The position numbers were made by a program, and so were the translations under genes. 64,000 nucleotides of DNA from Apiospora phragmitis (Eukaryota; Ascomycota; Sordariomycetes; Amphisphaeriales; Apiosporaceae): the NCBI GenBank assembly GCA_038363925.1, contig JAQQWL010000011.1, positions 5,704,001 through 5,768,000 of the forward strand, given 5' to 3'. Positions 10,913 to 22,560 of the stretch are shown here, piece by piece. Within the stretch, counting starts at the first letter, position 1; each line of letters begins with the position of its first letter. The notes beneath the pieces are model-generated. The model searched no databases. It was not told where the DNA came from and was given only the letters and a program-made list of their open reading frames with translations.

Positions 10913-12404
10913 GCATCCACGACTGTCCTTTCAACCCGGACAAGGGCAGTCGGTGGCTGTCGATTCTATTGATCACGTTGGCGAGTGCAGCAAAGCGTAA
11001 AGAGAGTTGACGTTGAAATGTTTTTCACACGACTCGAGCGTCGTCACGAGGTGGCTTTTTTGGGGTGCACACAGGTGGGTGGTCGAGATTTCGCTGCTGA
11101 AGTCGGATGAGATGGAAAACTCTCTGCCGTCTTCTAATTTAAGCGTGGCTGCTGATCACTGCAGTAATGGAATAAGGGCTTCTGATCTCGGACCTGACGC
11201 AGAGGCTTTGGGCAAAGCTTACCATCTACTCGTCGTACACGCCGGACAAGCTAAATAAACAACAATTTCCTAGGTACGCGGTGATATTCAGTTGAGTGCA
11301 GCACGTATTATGCGCCACACTAGTGAAATACATGTTGCCTAGTCGCTGCTCTATCCAGTTCAACAGTCTTGTTCGTCCATCGTCAATATCTCCCGTACCC
11401 CTCATCCATCCCGGTTCACCTTAAATCTGCAGCGCTGCAGCCTGCCCATGCTCGCTGGGGTAGTGACGTACAACCTTACATCTCAGGGATCCCCAGGAAT
11501 CTATCCCACGCACTGGATCTTCCATCTTTGAAGCTCTGCTATTTTTCGCAGCAATTGAATTTGGGCCAGCACGTCATGAGAACTGAAACGAAGCAGGACG
11601 GTACAGAGGGTTCAGCCGCACGTGGATTGAACGGGAGCAGAGAGTATTATCTCAGACCACCTGCAATTACCAGACTGTCTTGCAAGCAAGCCTCTGTACT
11701 TAAAGCACACACATGCGAATGCGAACGACTAAGCAAAGCACATGCAGTCATTATATTCTTACCTGTCCGGCACTATTTTAGTGACAGTCAGACTGATCTC
11801 GGCCCTTATTCCCTTGGATCTACTTCATCCTCCTCGTCTCCGACCCCGAATAGCCCCACCTCGACCTGCATGCTTCACTACCAACTCCGCGTCGCCTAGC
11901 AATACTAGCAATAGTCAGCACTTCCACTCGCCCGAAGCCAGCCTTCGTATTGGCTGGAAGGCGCATCACGGCTGCGGCACTGCCCACTTACGCCCATACC
12001 TTATCTGAATCGTTCCTAGTTTCCAGAACCCTGGGTATTTCTTCTGGCCGGACGAGCAAGTCGCAATTACTATTTACTCGGCTGTATCCTACATTCATCT
12101 CCCAATCATTCTTGTCGAGTATCGATTTGCTTCTGCTTCTGCTTCTGCTTCTGTCCTCGGAAAACCCCGAAGTTGTGGCAAGAAAAAACAACGTCACAAT
12201 ACGTCGTTCGAACCTCAGTGTCAGGTGGCCCTCCATATTCGACTAAGAGTAGTTGCATGTGACATCAGGTCGAAGTCCCGGTGGAAATTGAGACTGCTCT
12301 ACAACTTCTATACTCATAATCAACAAAGGCAACTACTGTCTGCCTCGTTGTGGTGGTCTCGGGCAACTCTCTGCTCTCCTCTCCCTTTTTCAAACCAGAC
12401 CAAT
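10913..12404. other. Intergenic between TPC1 and the 386-aa protein gene
   Basis: Divergent upstream regions of TPC1 (-) and the gene at 12405 (+). An open frame at 11369-11899 (176 aa) has no domain and codon use unlike its neighbours. A CTTCTG hexamer is repeated four times at about 12128-12154. The last 300 bp are pyrimidine-rich, as in fungal 5' leaders. Confidence 0.55.
12128..12154. repeat. (CTTCTG)n microsatellite
   Basis: Four near-perfect tandem copies of CTTCTG in the presumed leader of the downstream gene. Confidence 0.85.
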
Positions 12405-13565
12405 ATGACGGCACCAACCATCAAGAGCCCAGACCTGCGCGAGGTAGTTGGTCCTGTCTTGCTCTCTCTTCCTCCAGCCGCCATCGCAACACAAGTGGCA
12501 GAGAACGTACTACCCCTCTTGACACCTATCCTCAGGCAGAGGGTACAGCTTCTGTCTCCGGCGAGCACTGAGCCATGGATCCGTCTGCTCTGTTATGACC
12601 CCGCCAAGGCAGCTAGGCTGGCAGAGATTGCCAAAAGTGATCGGCTCGAGGCACATCCTGTCAGCGGCGAGGTCGAGGTTGACTGGGACTACGACGCCGA
12701 GACTCAATATCGAAGACTGGATGAAGAGACTCTCCAGGCACTCGTCGCCCTAAGGAATATGGAGTTGACGTTTCGACTCGTTTATTGTAGCGGCGACCCA
12801 ACTAGCCAAGGCTGGAAGGTTGGTGAAGTGGGTGTCACCGACACTCCTTCGACATCTGCTTCCTTCAACGGAGTATCGAGTATCGCAGAGGCGGATCGAC
12901 AGTTCAAGGAGTCGCACACAAAGAAAGATACATTGGCATCACAGGCCCCACGCCCCTCGCTTCACGTGGCCGTCGACGATATCCGCCATGACGAGGACGA
13001 GGACGATGATTACTGGGCCAGATACGATGCCACACCTGCTCGTACGCCAGCTACCAAAAGATCCCCCCCCATGTCGATGCAGGGTGCGCAAACTTCGGGT
13101 CCGGCGACTGATGAAGACGATTACTATGCTCAGTACGATTCAGTGCAGCCGGCAATGGACAACCATGATCCCAACGAGGAAGCCAACCTCCAAGAGTTGA
13201 CACCACCGCCCAACACCTTACCTAGACCGATCCCTCAACGACGAAACGGATGCGGCGACGAAGAGACGGAGCTGAACGAGACCAACGGGGCTTGGACTCT
13301 TGCTGAACCACCGAAATCACCATCCCTCGGTTCAAGAGCCACAGACGATCCCAATCTTATGCACCCACGACCCGAGTCTAGTGCAAGCTCCAATGCATCG
13401 GTCGAGAAGCTCGAGGCTGCGGCAGAGAACTTTGGCGTCCAGCAACATATATCTCGCAGTGTCAAGAGCTTGTACATGCTGGGCCGGGCCTCGGGGATAG
13501 AACGCGAGGATTTCGAGCGGATTGTCAAGAGGGAACTCGAATTGCTTAAGCTAATGGAAGACTGA
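12405..13565 (+). CDS. Conserved acidic fungal protein of unknown function (386 aa)
   Basis: A single intact frame. An in-frame ATG at 12225 would add 60 residues read from the leader; 12405 (MTAPTIKSPDLREVV) is preferred because conserved-looking sequence begins there and the extension is low in quality. The N-terminal 150 residues look globular and alpha-helical (VGPVLLSLPPAAIATQVAENVLPLL, then PWIRLLCYDP, then a WDYD patch). The middle is acidic and disordered, with two similar motifs, DEDDDYWARYD and DEDDYYAQYD. The C-terminal 50 residues (QQHISRSVKSLYMLGRASG to ELLKLMED) form predicted helices. No signal peptide or membrane segment is seen. The repeated D/E-Y-Y/W motifs could be short interaction sites, but this is inference. 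I do not recognise a named family. Confidence 0.8.
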   Translation: MTAPTIKSPDLREVVGPVLLSLPPAAIATQVAENVLPLLTPILRQRVQLLSPASTEPWIRLLCYDPAKAARLAEIAKSDRLEAHPVSGEVEVDWDYDAETQYRRLDEETLQALVALRNMELTFRLVYCSGDPTSQGWKVGEVGVTDTPSTSASFNGVSSIAEADRQFKESHTKKDTLASQAPRPSLHVAVDDIRHDEDEDDDYWARYDATPARTPATKRSPPMSMQGAQTSGPATDEDDYYAQYDSVQPAMDNHDPNEEANLQELTPPPNTLPRPIPQRRNGCGDEETELNETNGAWTLAEPPKSPSLGSRATDDPNLMHPRPESSASSNASVEKLEAAAENFGVQQHISRSVKSLYMLGRASGIEREDFERIVKRELELLKLMED

Positions 13566-14609
13566 TGCGGGAAGGGCTGAGAGCTTTGTACGTCCGTTGC
13601 GCGTGCCCTGAATAGGCACTGGTTGGTGGAGATATCCGGCAATGGTGGTATGGTGTAATTGTTTGTACATTTTTTGCATATCCCGGCGTAAGAGCATTGA
13701 ATAGGGAAAGGTTATCATGGTAGTGAGGGAGTCAAGTCATTATTATCAAATACATATATTTCAAGCAAATCCAGGAAGAACCGAGCACTGTGAGATGTTA
13801 TGTTGGAGTAGGTATTGTTGCCGATGATTCCTGCTTTGTATACCTTAAGTATGTTGAATTACACGCGTACATCCCAGAAGGTAACCCCCAACAAAAGTCA
13901 GCCCTTCTCTGGCTCTACAATGCACTAACAGCAATAAGGGTTCAGCTTGGTGCTATTCTGTTGGTGGTGCCATCGCTGCGTGGGTTCTTTGTTTTTTATT
14001 AGTGCTACGCCGCAGAGCAGCGTGCTACGCCGACGTTTGAAAGTGAGAACAAATACCAGCTTTTTTACAGTCAAGTGCCACCACCAACATAATAGAGATT
14101 TGAATTGCGCTCTTAGGAATACAGTCGATTCCGATTTCAGTATCTTGCCCAGGTACTTAGTTATTACGCCTGGTATATAAAGCAGTAGAGTAGGTAAAGC
14201 AGGTAGGTGATTAGCAGTATTAAAGCCGCGTACCTAGGCATCTCCTCCCACTCCACTAAGGTCAAATAGATTCCAGATAAATAGGAAAACTTGATTAACC
14301 ATCTTCAACAGCACATAATTGTTTCAATTGATCTTTTATTCTATTTTAAAAAACTGAGATAGCTTCCGTTATTACAATGCGTCATCAGGTAGGCAATTCG
14401 AACTGCTAGAACAAAACTGTCTTCCTCCGGTTGTGGGCTCTAGGCGGGAGGAGATAGCTTAAATACAAAGTACCAAAGTATCTCGATTCGATTTCCCGCA
14501 AGGGTCCCCGAATTGAAAAAAAGTGACATCGAGCTTCTGAACTCAGAACGGTCCTCAGCGCTTGTAGAAGGACGACGACACACCACATCCCCCCTCCAAC
14601 ACCGACACA
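13566..14609. other. Intergenic, partly AT-rich
   Basis: 3' region of the preceding gene and promoter of the RSM26-like gene. A short motif GTGCTACGCCG occurs twice (14002-14012 and 14022-14032). No gene is supported. Confidence 0.55.
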
Positions 14610-15532
14610 ATGTTCAAGCCCAGAGTGCGGATACCTCGAGTGCGCATTGCGCAGCCTCAGCCGCTGCTGATGCAAAGGCGGTCGCTGCACAGAGTGCCTA
14701 CTTCGGAATTCAGCGCCCGAGGCGTCCCCGGCCTGTTATCACCAGATGGCTTCCATCTCGCCTACACCGAGTATATGCAGTTATTGGTCGACAAGCTGAA
14801 CGCCCTCGTTGGAGGTAAGCTCTATTTTGCCGTGAATATGCGTCGTCCTCTTCCGGCCCGCTAAACCGTCATCTCTTCCCTCAGGCACCGAGATGGAGTT
14901 TAAAAGCCCGTACATGATCCTCCAGCAAACCGCTCGAGAAACCTTCGTTCGCCCCGACTTTCAACTATGCCTCCATGTTGCACAACAACTCCTTCTTCTT
15001 CGGGGGCTTGAACTCCTCGCCAAACGACAAGCCGATGTCTGTGCGACTGCAGAAGGAACTGGAGGACGAGTTCGGCTCCATCGAGACGCTGCAGCGGGAG
15101 ATGCTCGTCACCGCGTCGGCCATGTTCGGCCCCGGCTTCGTGTGGCTTGTCAAGAACGGCAAGAGCAGCAACTACCGCGTGCTGACCACCTACTTGGCCG
15201 GCTCCCCCTACGCCAGCGCCCACTGGCGCCGCCAGGGTCTCGACATGAACACGGTCGAGGGGCCCACGTCCACGGAGAAGTCGGGGGCCGCCGGGGAGTG
15301 GACCGCCCGCACGCAGCTCGGCGCTGGTGCGTCCAACGGCACGCGCTGGAAGAACACGGCGCCCGGTGGCATCGATGTCATCCCCCTGCTGTGCGTCAGC
15401 ACCTGGGAGCACGTCTACCTCCGCGACTATGGCGTGGCCGGCAAGAGGCAGTTCCTCGCGAACTGGTGGAACACTATTGACTGGACCAAAGTTAGCGATC
15501 GTGCCCAGCTCGAAAACAAGAGCTTCGTGTGA
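14610..15532 (+). CDS. RSM26: Mitochondrial small-subunit ribosomal protein, Fe/Mn-SOD-like (Rsm26/mS42 type), one frame break
   Basis: Component of the mitochondrial small ribosomal subunit, with a superoxide-dismutase fold that has lost metal binding. Exon 1 is 14610-14814. A 70 bp intron (14815-14884, GTAAGC/CTCAG) splits the glycine codon before TEMEFKSPYMI. The N terminus is a basic presequence (MFKPRVRIPRVRIAQ). One extra A at about 14939-14941 breaks the frame. Without it, TAREPSFAPTFNYASMLHNNSFFFGGL reads on in two conserved blocks, followed by AMFGPGFVWLV, LTTYLAGSPY and the SOD C-terminal block CVSTWEHVYLRDYG to WWNTIDW. The SOD metal residues are not all in place, as expected for mS42/mS43. 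About 283 aa. Distinguishing mS42 (Rsm26) from mS43 (Mrp1) is tentative. Confidence 0.88.
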
Positions 15533-15657
15533 GAGGCGCGGTTTCTTGATGAGTGGATGGGCGAGAGAAGAAAAGAAAAAAATCTCTACCTGGATGGATC
15601 TGGGCTGTAAGATGCGATCCTGGTAACTAGCTACCTCTTCGGTGTTGTTGTGTTATA

Positions 15658-15663
15658 AATAAA
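15658..15663 (+). terminator. AATAAA polyadenylation-type signal
   Basis: A canonical AATAAA lies about 125 nt after the stop of the RSM26-like gene, a reasonable place for its 3' end. Position and motif only. Confidence 0.45.
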
Positions 15664-16890
15664 GATGTAACATGTGTATCATATCTTGCAAATCTACTTC
15701 AAAGAAACCGCCAGACAAATCATGCAGAAGCAAACCGAATGGTGAGGCCGCCAGAGAGATCACCAGAGGTCTTCCATGTTGTTCGTCCGAGGGGGATCTG
15801 GGTTTTATGCTCTGGAGCGATTCCATCCATCTTCGTCTGTCGAGGCATGAATGGCATAGAGCCAAATCTTGACCCAGTAACTGTTCAGTTGAGATAGCAT
15901 CCAGTATAGCATTACTTCGGCCGTGTTGGCTAATTAACAACCATTTTATACCAATTACCATTATCTATGGCGCAAAGCAGGACTACATAGTACACTGAAG
16001 ACCTATTTCTCTTCTAATGTAGCCCAGGAGGCCTCCACTTTCTGTATCTAATGATGAAGTTTGTGGGATATCTAATCCGCTAATATGTTCTCCTCGGGCG
16101 AAATCACACGACCTTAATTGTGCGGAATCCAGCTTATATACTATGTTTTGGGCATATGGTGACGTGAACAAGAAGTAGCTACGGCGGAAGACTCATGAGC
16201 TACACGATGTCCTTCCGATGTTTCATACAGGATGCCCTTGGGCTGGTTTGGTGGCCGGTCAAGGCAAGGTTATATACATGCATGTAGACACTGAGAGGAG
16301 TGGAAGGCAAATAGGGTGGCACTCGTGTGTTTAGTTCTAGTCAGGACGCAATGCCCTTTTGGTAATGCTATGTCACTTCAAAACACGTTACATGTGCTAG
16401 AGATACAGCCATAGTTGCCCGTTATATAGACTGAGTAGTAGTTGGCAATTACTTATGTCGCTAGAAACGAGCGTGTTGCTTAAATGCAGCATCTGAAGAA
16501 ACAAAGTTCATGTCTGGAAACCAAACGCGTTTTGAAAAAGATAAAATCAATTTAGATTCTCTCAGAACGACCCAAGAATGCTTGCGCTTGCTTGCTTGTC
16601 CTGCCAGTACCGTAAAGCGAGTACTGGCTCAGAATGGTATCATAGGTATGTAAATGTTTTGTGCTTTTGTCCAGCATCATGTCGTGCCCGGCACCAAAGC
16701 CCTGAATCAAAGTTCAACATAGAAGAAAAGAGAAAAACCCTAGAGTCAGGTTGTGTGGTATAGTGCAAAAAGCAGAGTTGAGAGAATGATCAAAAACCAA
16801 AAATCGCAATGAAATCAAATATCCGCCCATCGTTATAATCGTTCGTCACTGCAGCTCCTGTCCCCAGTTTCTTTGTTTCTCTCCTCCATC
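15664..16890. other. Intergenic, convergent 3' regions
   Basis: Spacer between the RSM26-like gene (+) and the SAM/PH gene (-). Short frames only, no RNA gene seen. Confidence 0.6.
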
Positions 16891-19489
16891 TTAGATCATG
16901 GCGCCGTTCACACTGATCTCGAACCCTTCTCCCTTCTGCTTCAGCGCCTTGGCGAGCATCAGCTCCCGCATCCAGTCGATGCGCTCGTCCCGGCTGCGGA
17001 CCGCGAAGTGATGCGTCTTGCCCGTCCCATTAACACGCTCAGCTAGCGCGGCGGCGGCGGCGGTGCTGCTGCCGAGGCTGCTTTCGCGCTTGTGTAGGCG
17101 CGCTGTCAGGGCCTCCTTGCCCTGGGGGATCAGCTGGAAGGCGAAGGCGGCGACGTCCTTGTTGTCCTTGCCCTCCCTGGACGAGCGCGAGATGCTCATA
17201 GCCTTGAAGGCGGCGTTGAGCTTGGACGTGCTGGCCAGCGACGAGCAGGCGATGGCGTAGTCGTCAATGTCGATGTACTCGAGCGTGTTGGCCCGGCGGG
17301 TCTCGACGTCCTTGTGGATCGCCAGCCGCGTCCCCTTCAGCGTCGCGTAGTGGTCGTGCCACTCGTGCCGCAGCATCTTGGTCTTGCGCTTCCGGACGGG
17401 GCCCTGGTACGAGATGCCCTCGGCGTCCCGGGTCGCGGCGGGTTCTTCCGGGCTGGTGGCTCCCAGCGACGGGAGCGTATGCTCAAATGCGGAACGCTGC
17501 TGGGGTGACCAGGGATACTGTGCACGAGGAGGGGCATGAAGTGGCTGTTGGGAACGGGCAGGAGCTCTGGGAGGCGAGTTGTGCGGGGACCTGGGCGAGC
17601 TCCTTGTTGGGCTGGTCTGATATTGATGTGCTTGTTGTTGTTGTTGATATGGCATGGTGCGGGCAGTGGGGGTCGCTGCGTTCTCCTCGAGGGGCGCCAT
17701 GGTTTGGAAGGTGGATGGCCTGCGAGATGCGCGCGAAAACGTCCTGACTGGAACTGAAGGACCTGCCCTGTACGACATATCGGGTGGGACTGACTGTGAC
17801 GCATCTCGCGCAACCGGCCCTAATGGGACGGCTGTGACTGGGATGTCCATCTCAGAGAATGGGGTGCCAAACCGATAAGGAGCGACGGGCGTTTGTAGAT
17901 CAGGCGACAGCGCCTCAGCCCTCTCCATACGATAGGGGGTGAAAGACTGCTGGAGATGAGACGGCCCACGCTGCGATGCCCTTGATACTGTCTGTCGTCC
18001 AGGAATGGACAACTTGGGTAGGGTGCGAAGCCCCTCATGCGGTGCTTGCGTGTTGGAATAGAGCTCAAAAGGGGGAGTTGGGGGCACCTCGCCTTGTGAG
18101 ACATGACCACCTTCTTGGTGCTGGAAGTCCAGGAACTGCCTCACATTGTCCTGGGGGTCTGGGGCTTGGACGTTTCGGAGAGTTGCTTCCTGGAGGTACT
18201 GGAAGGGACCCATCCCAGGGCCGGGTCCGAGGACGTCAGAAGATGCTACCACGGAAGGCACGGCGTCAGACATGGGCCGCAGGGCCTCTGTAGAAGAAGG
18301 CCGGTTGAGAGCCTTGGCGGTCGAAGCATTTCCTGGGTCTCCAGCAACAAGGATGACGCCCCCGACGGTGTCGGCAAAGGGGTGTTCCTTCTTGAACTCC
18401 TCGATCATGCGCTGTTGTTTCCTCCACGTTTTGCAAGCCTCGCCCTTGGAGCACTTGTGAGGCTTGGGAATGACTTGCTCGATGCCCACGATAGACACAG
18501 ACTCGAGCGGTGAAATGATGTCTTCGTGTGCTGGTCTGTCCATACGCCGCTTGCTGTGTCCTCGGCTGGGCTTCGCATCAGCATCGCACCGCTCGCCTCT
18601 TCTCCGTTCTTTCCTGGCCTCTCTGCTCTCCTCGTTCTCAATGGGTGTTGTTGGCCGAGAGCTCTTTTCCTGGATGCCCCGTAGCTGAGAGACATGGTGC
18701 CAAAGCTTCATCCTGATCCCGAGGGAGCCGATGCCCAGCTCCTTCAGATCTTCTGATTTCAGTGTCATTAAGATAGCCCCGGTAATGTCGTTTTCGATGA
18801 ACTTTTCTGCGATGTGCGGCTCAACGCCAGCATTGAGCATCCATTGTGCCACTTTCTCCGGCTGCCAGGAGGCCAGGTTCTCTGTGTGCAGTACTTCGTG
18901 GGTAAACTGGAACGGGCTGCTGCGCATCCGCGGCGGCAAAGGCTCCTGGGAGTAGTAGTGGTAGCGTGATTCTGCATCCAGGGGCTTGGGCGCTCTTGGC
19001 GTTATTGGTGAAAGAGAGAGCGCCTCCTCATATTCAAAGGAACTCGACGACGTCGAGGAGGCGCGGAACAGGTGCGGGCCTCTAGGTCCCTCGACCGGTT
19101 TCAGCGGGTCGTATTCGATAGGATACGCCTCGCGAGTCCTGCTCGTCCTGGGCGTATGTGCCTCTTCATAAGACGACAGTGTCGTCATACTTTGCTGACC
19201 CGACTGGGAGAAGGGTGTCAGTAACAGGTATAGATTTCGAGAGCGTAGGTCGTCTTACAGAGTTCAGGCTGATTCTAGGTGAGTTGTTTCCATCGTCTTC
19301 ATTCTCGCTGATTATATCATCATCTTCGTCCCAGTCTGTGTCTACAATCTCGGTGGCTATTGAACTCGGTCTTGGCTCTGGGCCCTTTAGACCGAAGAAG
19401 GGATCGTGTAGGCGGGTTTTTTGTTGCATCTCCCGCCGCGACTGCTCACTGGCCATGTAAGACTGTGTATACTTCGGGACATTCATCAT
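16891..19489 (-). CDS. SAM and PH domain protein (Boi-like signalling scaffold)
   Basis: Two exons, 19259-19489 (77 codons) and 16891-19203, with a 55 bp intron (19204-19258, GTAAGA/CCCAG). The joined frame is 2544 bp, 847 aa, with no break. The start MMNVPKYTQSY is the first ATG pair that keeps the conserved block LHDPFFGLKGP. An ATG at 19540 would add 17 residues. A SAM domain lies at about residues 186-254 (LASWQPEKVAQWMLNAG, LKELGIGSLGIRMKL). A long disordered P/S/Q-rich region with a glutamine run follows. The C-terminal PH domain (about 685-835) contains KTKMLRHEWHDHYATLKG and ends with HHFAVRSRDERIDWMRELM. There is no SH3 domain, unlike yeast Boi1/2. The architecture suggests a membrane-phosphoinositide adaptor in polarity or MAPK signalling; this is inference from domains. 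Confidence 0.88.
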
Positions 19490-20910
19490 ATCAGTAAGGC
19501 AAGCAACGAGTATCCAACTGGTTCTGGGTTCACTCACCATATTTGCTGCTATAAAACCAAGGTTGCGCAGTTTACGCTTTTGGTATCAGGCCGTTGCCGG
19601 CAAACTACTATGTTCTAGAAACGATGATAGGCGAGATAAGAAAAGACGTAAAAGAAAATAAAAGAAACCTGAGTATAGTCGTGGGATAGAGTTGACGTCG
19701 CAAAGAGAGGAAAGAGGGGCTTGAGAGACACAATCGGCAAGTTGCGGATAGTATATGTATCAGACTGGGGGGCTCTACACCGGTACACAGCAGTAGACCA
19801 CGCATGCACAATAGCACGTTGTAATAACGTGGGAAGAGATGCTTCGAGGTCGGATAATGGGACAACGTGATTTGTTTTCTTCGCTGTCCTCCGAGAGCAC
19901 AGTTCACAGGAAGACCATCTGCAGCACAACCTACATGGTACGAGGCGAGGGCAAAGAGCCAGTTTGCTTGGGTGGTTGTAGGCGATCTGGCAGGGTTCGA
20001 GCCTGAAGCCAGCTCCTCATTCGCTAAGAATAGCATTGACGAGCTTGCTACTCTGCGAGGAGCGAGTGTGGGGGAGGCAAAGGACCGCTAGATGCAGCGG
20101 CACTGGGCTCGAGAAGAGTGGCTGGTTGGTTGGAAGCTATACAGGTGGAGGTGATGCAGAAGCCTCGGCGTGTCGTGATTGGACAGGATGCAGCGGAATC
20201 ACCCCAGAAATAGCCGTCTAAGCGCTTGGCTATGCCGACCAGGGTGCCTGGTCACGCACCCGCAACCGTCGAGTCGAAGATGCGAGTCTTCCTATCAAAT
20301 GTGTGGCACTCGTCCCAGAGGGCGCCAGAGGGCGTGGCTGTGGACTACAAAGTCGACGACGGCCCCCAGCAGGCAAGACGATTAACACCTCTGGCCAGAT
20401 GCCGTTGGCCGACAGTGTCTTGACTACGGCTCCTCCTCACCCCGTGGTACAGCTGGCTGTGAGTCACGAGACTGAGCGGTGAGAAGCCAAAACTTGAATC
20501 GTGAGTCTCGAAGTCTTGCTTTTCCTGCGTCGACGATGAAGCCCCATAGCGGGCCGTTGAGGTGCGGGCCTTCCCATGTGTTCGACAAAGTTGCTAAAAA
20601 ATCCTGTCCGGGTGTACGTGTAGGTTAATGTCGGTCTCTGGGAGTGGTACCACCGAGACCGAATCTTAACGGGCCAACCCAGGCCGATCTATTCTTCACC
20701 TATTTTTTCGCTCATGTTAAACGAGAGCTAGAAAGAGCAGGGGTCCAATTCAACCCCCACCAATCATTTTGCTGCATTCACTTCTTGAGTGCTGACCGCA
20801 TACATTCCTAAAGGGAGGGCAACCCAGCGCTTCTTCCAGGAACTTGCTGCTATTGGCTCTTTCCCGTCGGTTTGCGAGCTAGTAGCATATGATCAAAGTC
20901 ATCCTTGTCA
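19490..20910. other. Intergenic flank left of the transposon island
   Basis: Promoter side of the SAM/PH gene, then sequence of normal base composition up to the left direct repeat. Several open frames (such as 19608-20036 on the minus strand) have no recognisable content. Confidence 0.55.
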
Positions 20911-21072
20911 GACGCTGATGATCAGGTAAGGTGATGAATTGTGTGTGTTCTGTCTTCTATGGTACGTCGGAGAAGTTAAGGTACAAATCTGCACCTGTGG
21001 AGCCACTTCGGTCCATTATTAATAGAACCGACCCAGTACCGATACTTAAATATAATCTCCCTTTGACACACC
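20911..21072. repeat. Left terminal direct repeat, not RIP-decayed
   Basis: This copy aligns with 24052-24214 at an offset of 3141-3142 bp. Nearly every mismatch has G or C here and A or T in the right copy: across 20911-20952 and 20994-21060 almost all differences are C-to-T or G-to-A, with a one-base indel between these blocks. Weaker similarity extends leftwards, possibly to about 20840. It may be an LTR-like end or a flank duplication. Confidence 0.8.
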
Positions 21073-22134
21073 TTTTAAGGTTTTTTGCACCGCCTATTTA
21101 TATATACCTTTTATAATTAATTTTATATTATAATATACTTTAAAATAAAATATATTATAATATATTATATACTTAATATACTTTATTTTTTTTAAGTTTA
21201 ATAATAATTTAATTAATTTCTTTTAATTTCTTTAGCGTTTTTATTTTTAATTATTTTATTAATATTAAGTAAACTTATTTATATATAAAATACTTAATAG
21301 TTACTAATAATTAAGGTTTTTATAAGCTTCTTTATACTTTTATTTTTTATATAAGGTTTTATTATAATTAATAATTATATATATTAATATAACGATTTTA
21401 ATAGTAATTAATTTAATTACTTAATTATTATTATATTAAAACTATATTATATTTTAATTAAAATAAAAGTTTAATTCTTTAATAATAAACGTTAAAATAA
21501 ATAGTTTAATTCTTATAATTAATATTATAATTTTTTTAAATATAATTTATTATTATAACGAGTAATAATATTTAGTTTATAAAGTATTTTATTTTTCTTA
21601 AAATTAAAGTATTTATTTATTAAAAAAGCTTTTTAATATTAATTTTAAATATTATAAATTAAATAATAAAAAGTATATATATACAATTATCTATAAAATA
21701 ACCCTTATAAAAGATTAAATATATATTTTTAAAAAAGCTATTTTAATTTAAAAAGCCCTTATTAAAGAATCTTAAGCGTTATAAAATAATAAAATAAAAA
21801 AAGCGTTTAATAATTAATAAAAGTAAAAGTAATAACTTATTAAAAAAGCGTGCGACGAGCGGTAAGCGTTATAATATATAAATATATAAAAAGGATATAA
21901 AATTAAGTAAAGAATTAAATAACAAGTAATTTTAATTAATTTAAAACCTTATTATTAAATATATTAATATAAAAGTATTAAAAGGTAGTAAATTTAAATA
22001 AAATAATAATATAAGCGAAATATTAATAAAGCGTTTTTTTACTACACGTTTAAATACTTTCTCATATTATTAATATAAACTTAAATATCTTTTATTAAGT
22101 TTCTTTTAAAACTTAAATAACGTTTATTATAACG

Positions 22135-22330
22135 AGTTAAATATAAGCGTTTAAAAACGTATATTTAATTTATTAATTACCTCGTTTAAATAATAAAGTT
22201 TTAAATTAAATATGTTAAATTTAATATTATTTTTTATAAGTATTAACCGTTTTTAAACGTGACGGATTAAATATAAACGTTTAAAAACGTATATTTAATT
22301 TATTAATTATTTTATCCAGGTAATAAAATA
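22135..22330. repeat. Tandem duplication of about 130 bp inside the island
   Basis: The segment beginning GTTAAATATAAGCGTTTAAA near 22136 recurs near 22266 with few changes, including a shared core of more than 30 bases ending TTTATTAATTA. Two adjacent copies are visible. Confidence 0.7.
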
Positions 22331-22488
22331 TTAACTTAAATATATTAAATTTAGATTTAAAATTATTTTTTATAAAAATAATAAAATACGCGGTTTTAAA
22401 AGCGATAAAGAATTTTAATTTTATAATATAATTTATTAACGCTTTAATAAATAGCTTAATTTTTTTCGAATAAATACGCTTTAATAAT

Positions 22489-22560
22489 AAATAAAAGAAG
22501 TATTATATTTAAAAATTAAAATAAATAAAAGAAGTATTATATTTAAAAATTAAAATAAAT
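22489..22560. repeat. Perfect 34-bp tandem duplication
   Basis: The unit AATAAAAGAAGTATTATATT plus about 14 more bases occurs twice in a row with period 34 (copies near 22490 and 22524). The identity between the copies implies the duplication came after most of the decay. Confidence 0.8.

Noticed and set aside
11369..11899. 176-aa plus-strand frame upstream of the 386-aa gene
   Set aside because: No domain, no signal or helix pattern, and overlapped by other frames. Treated as leader or intergenic DNA.
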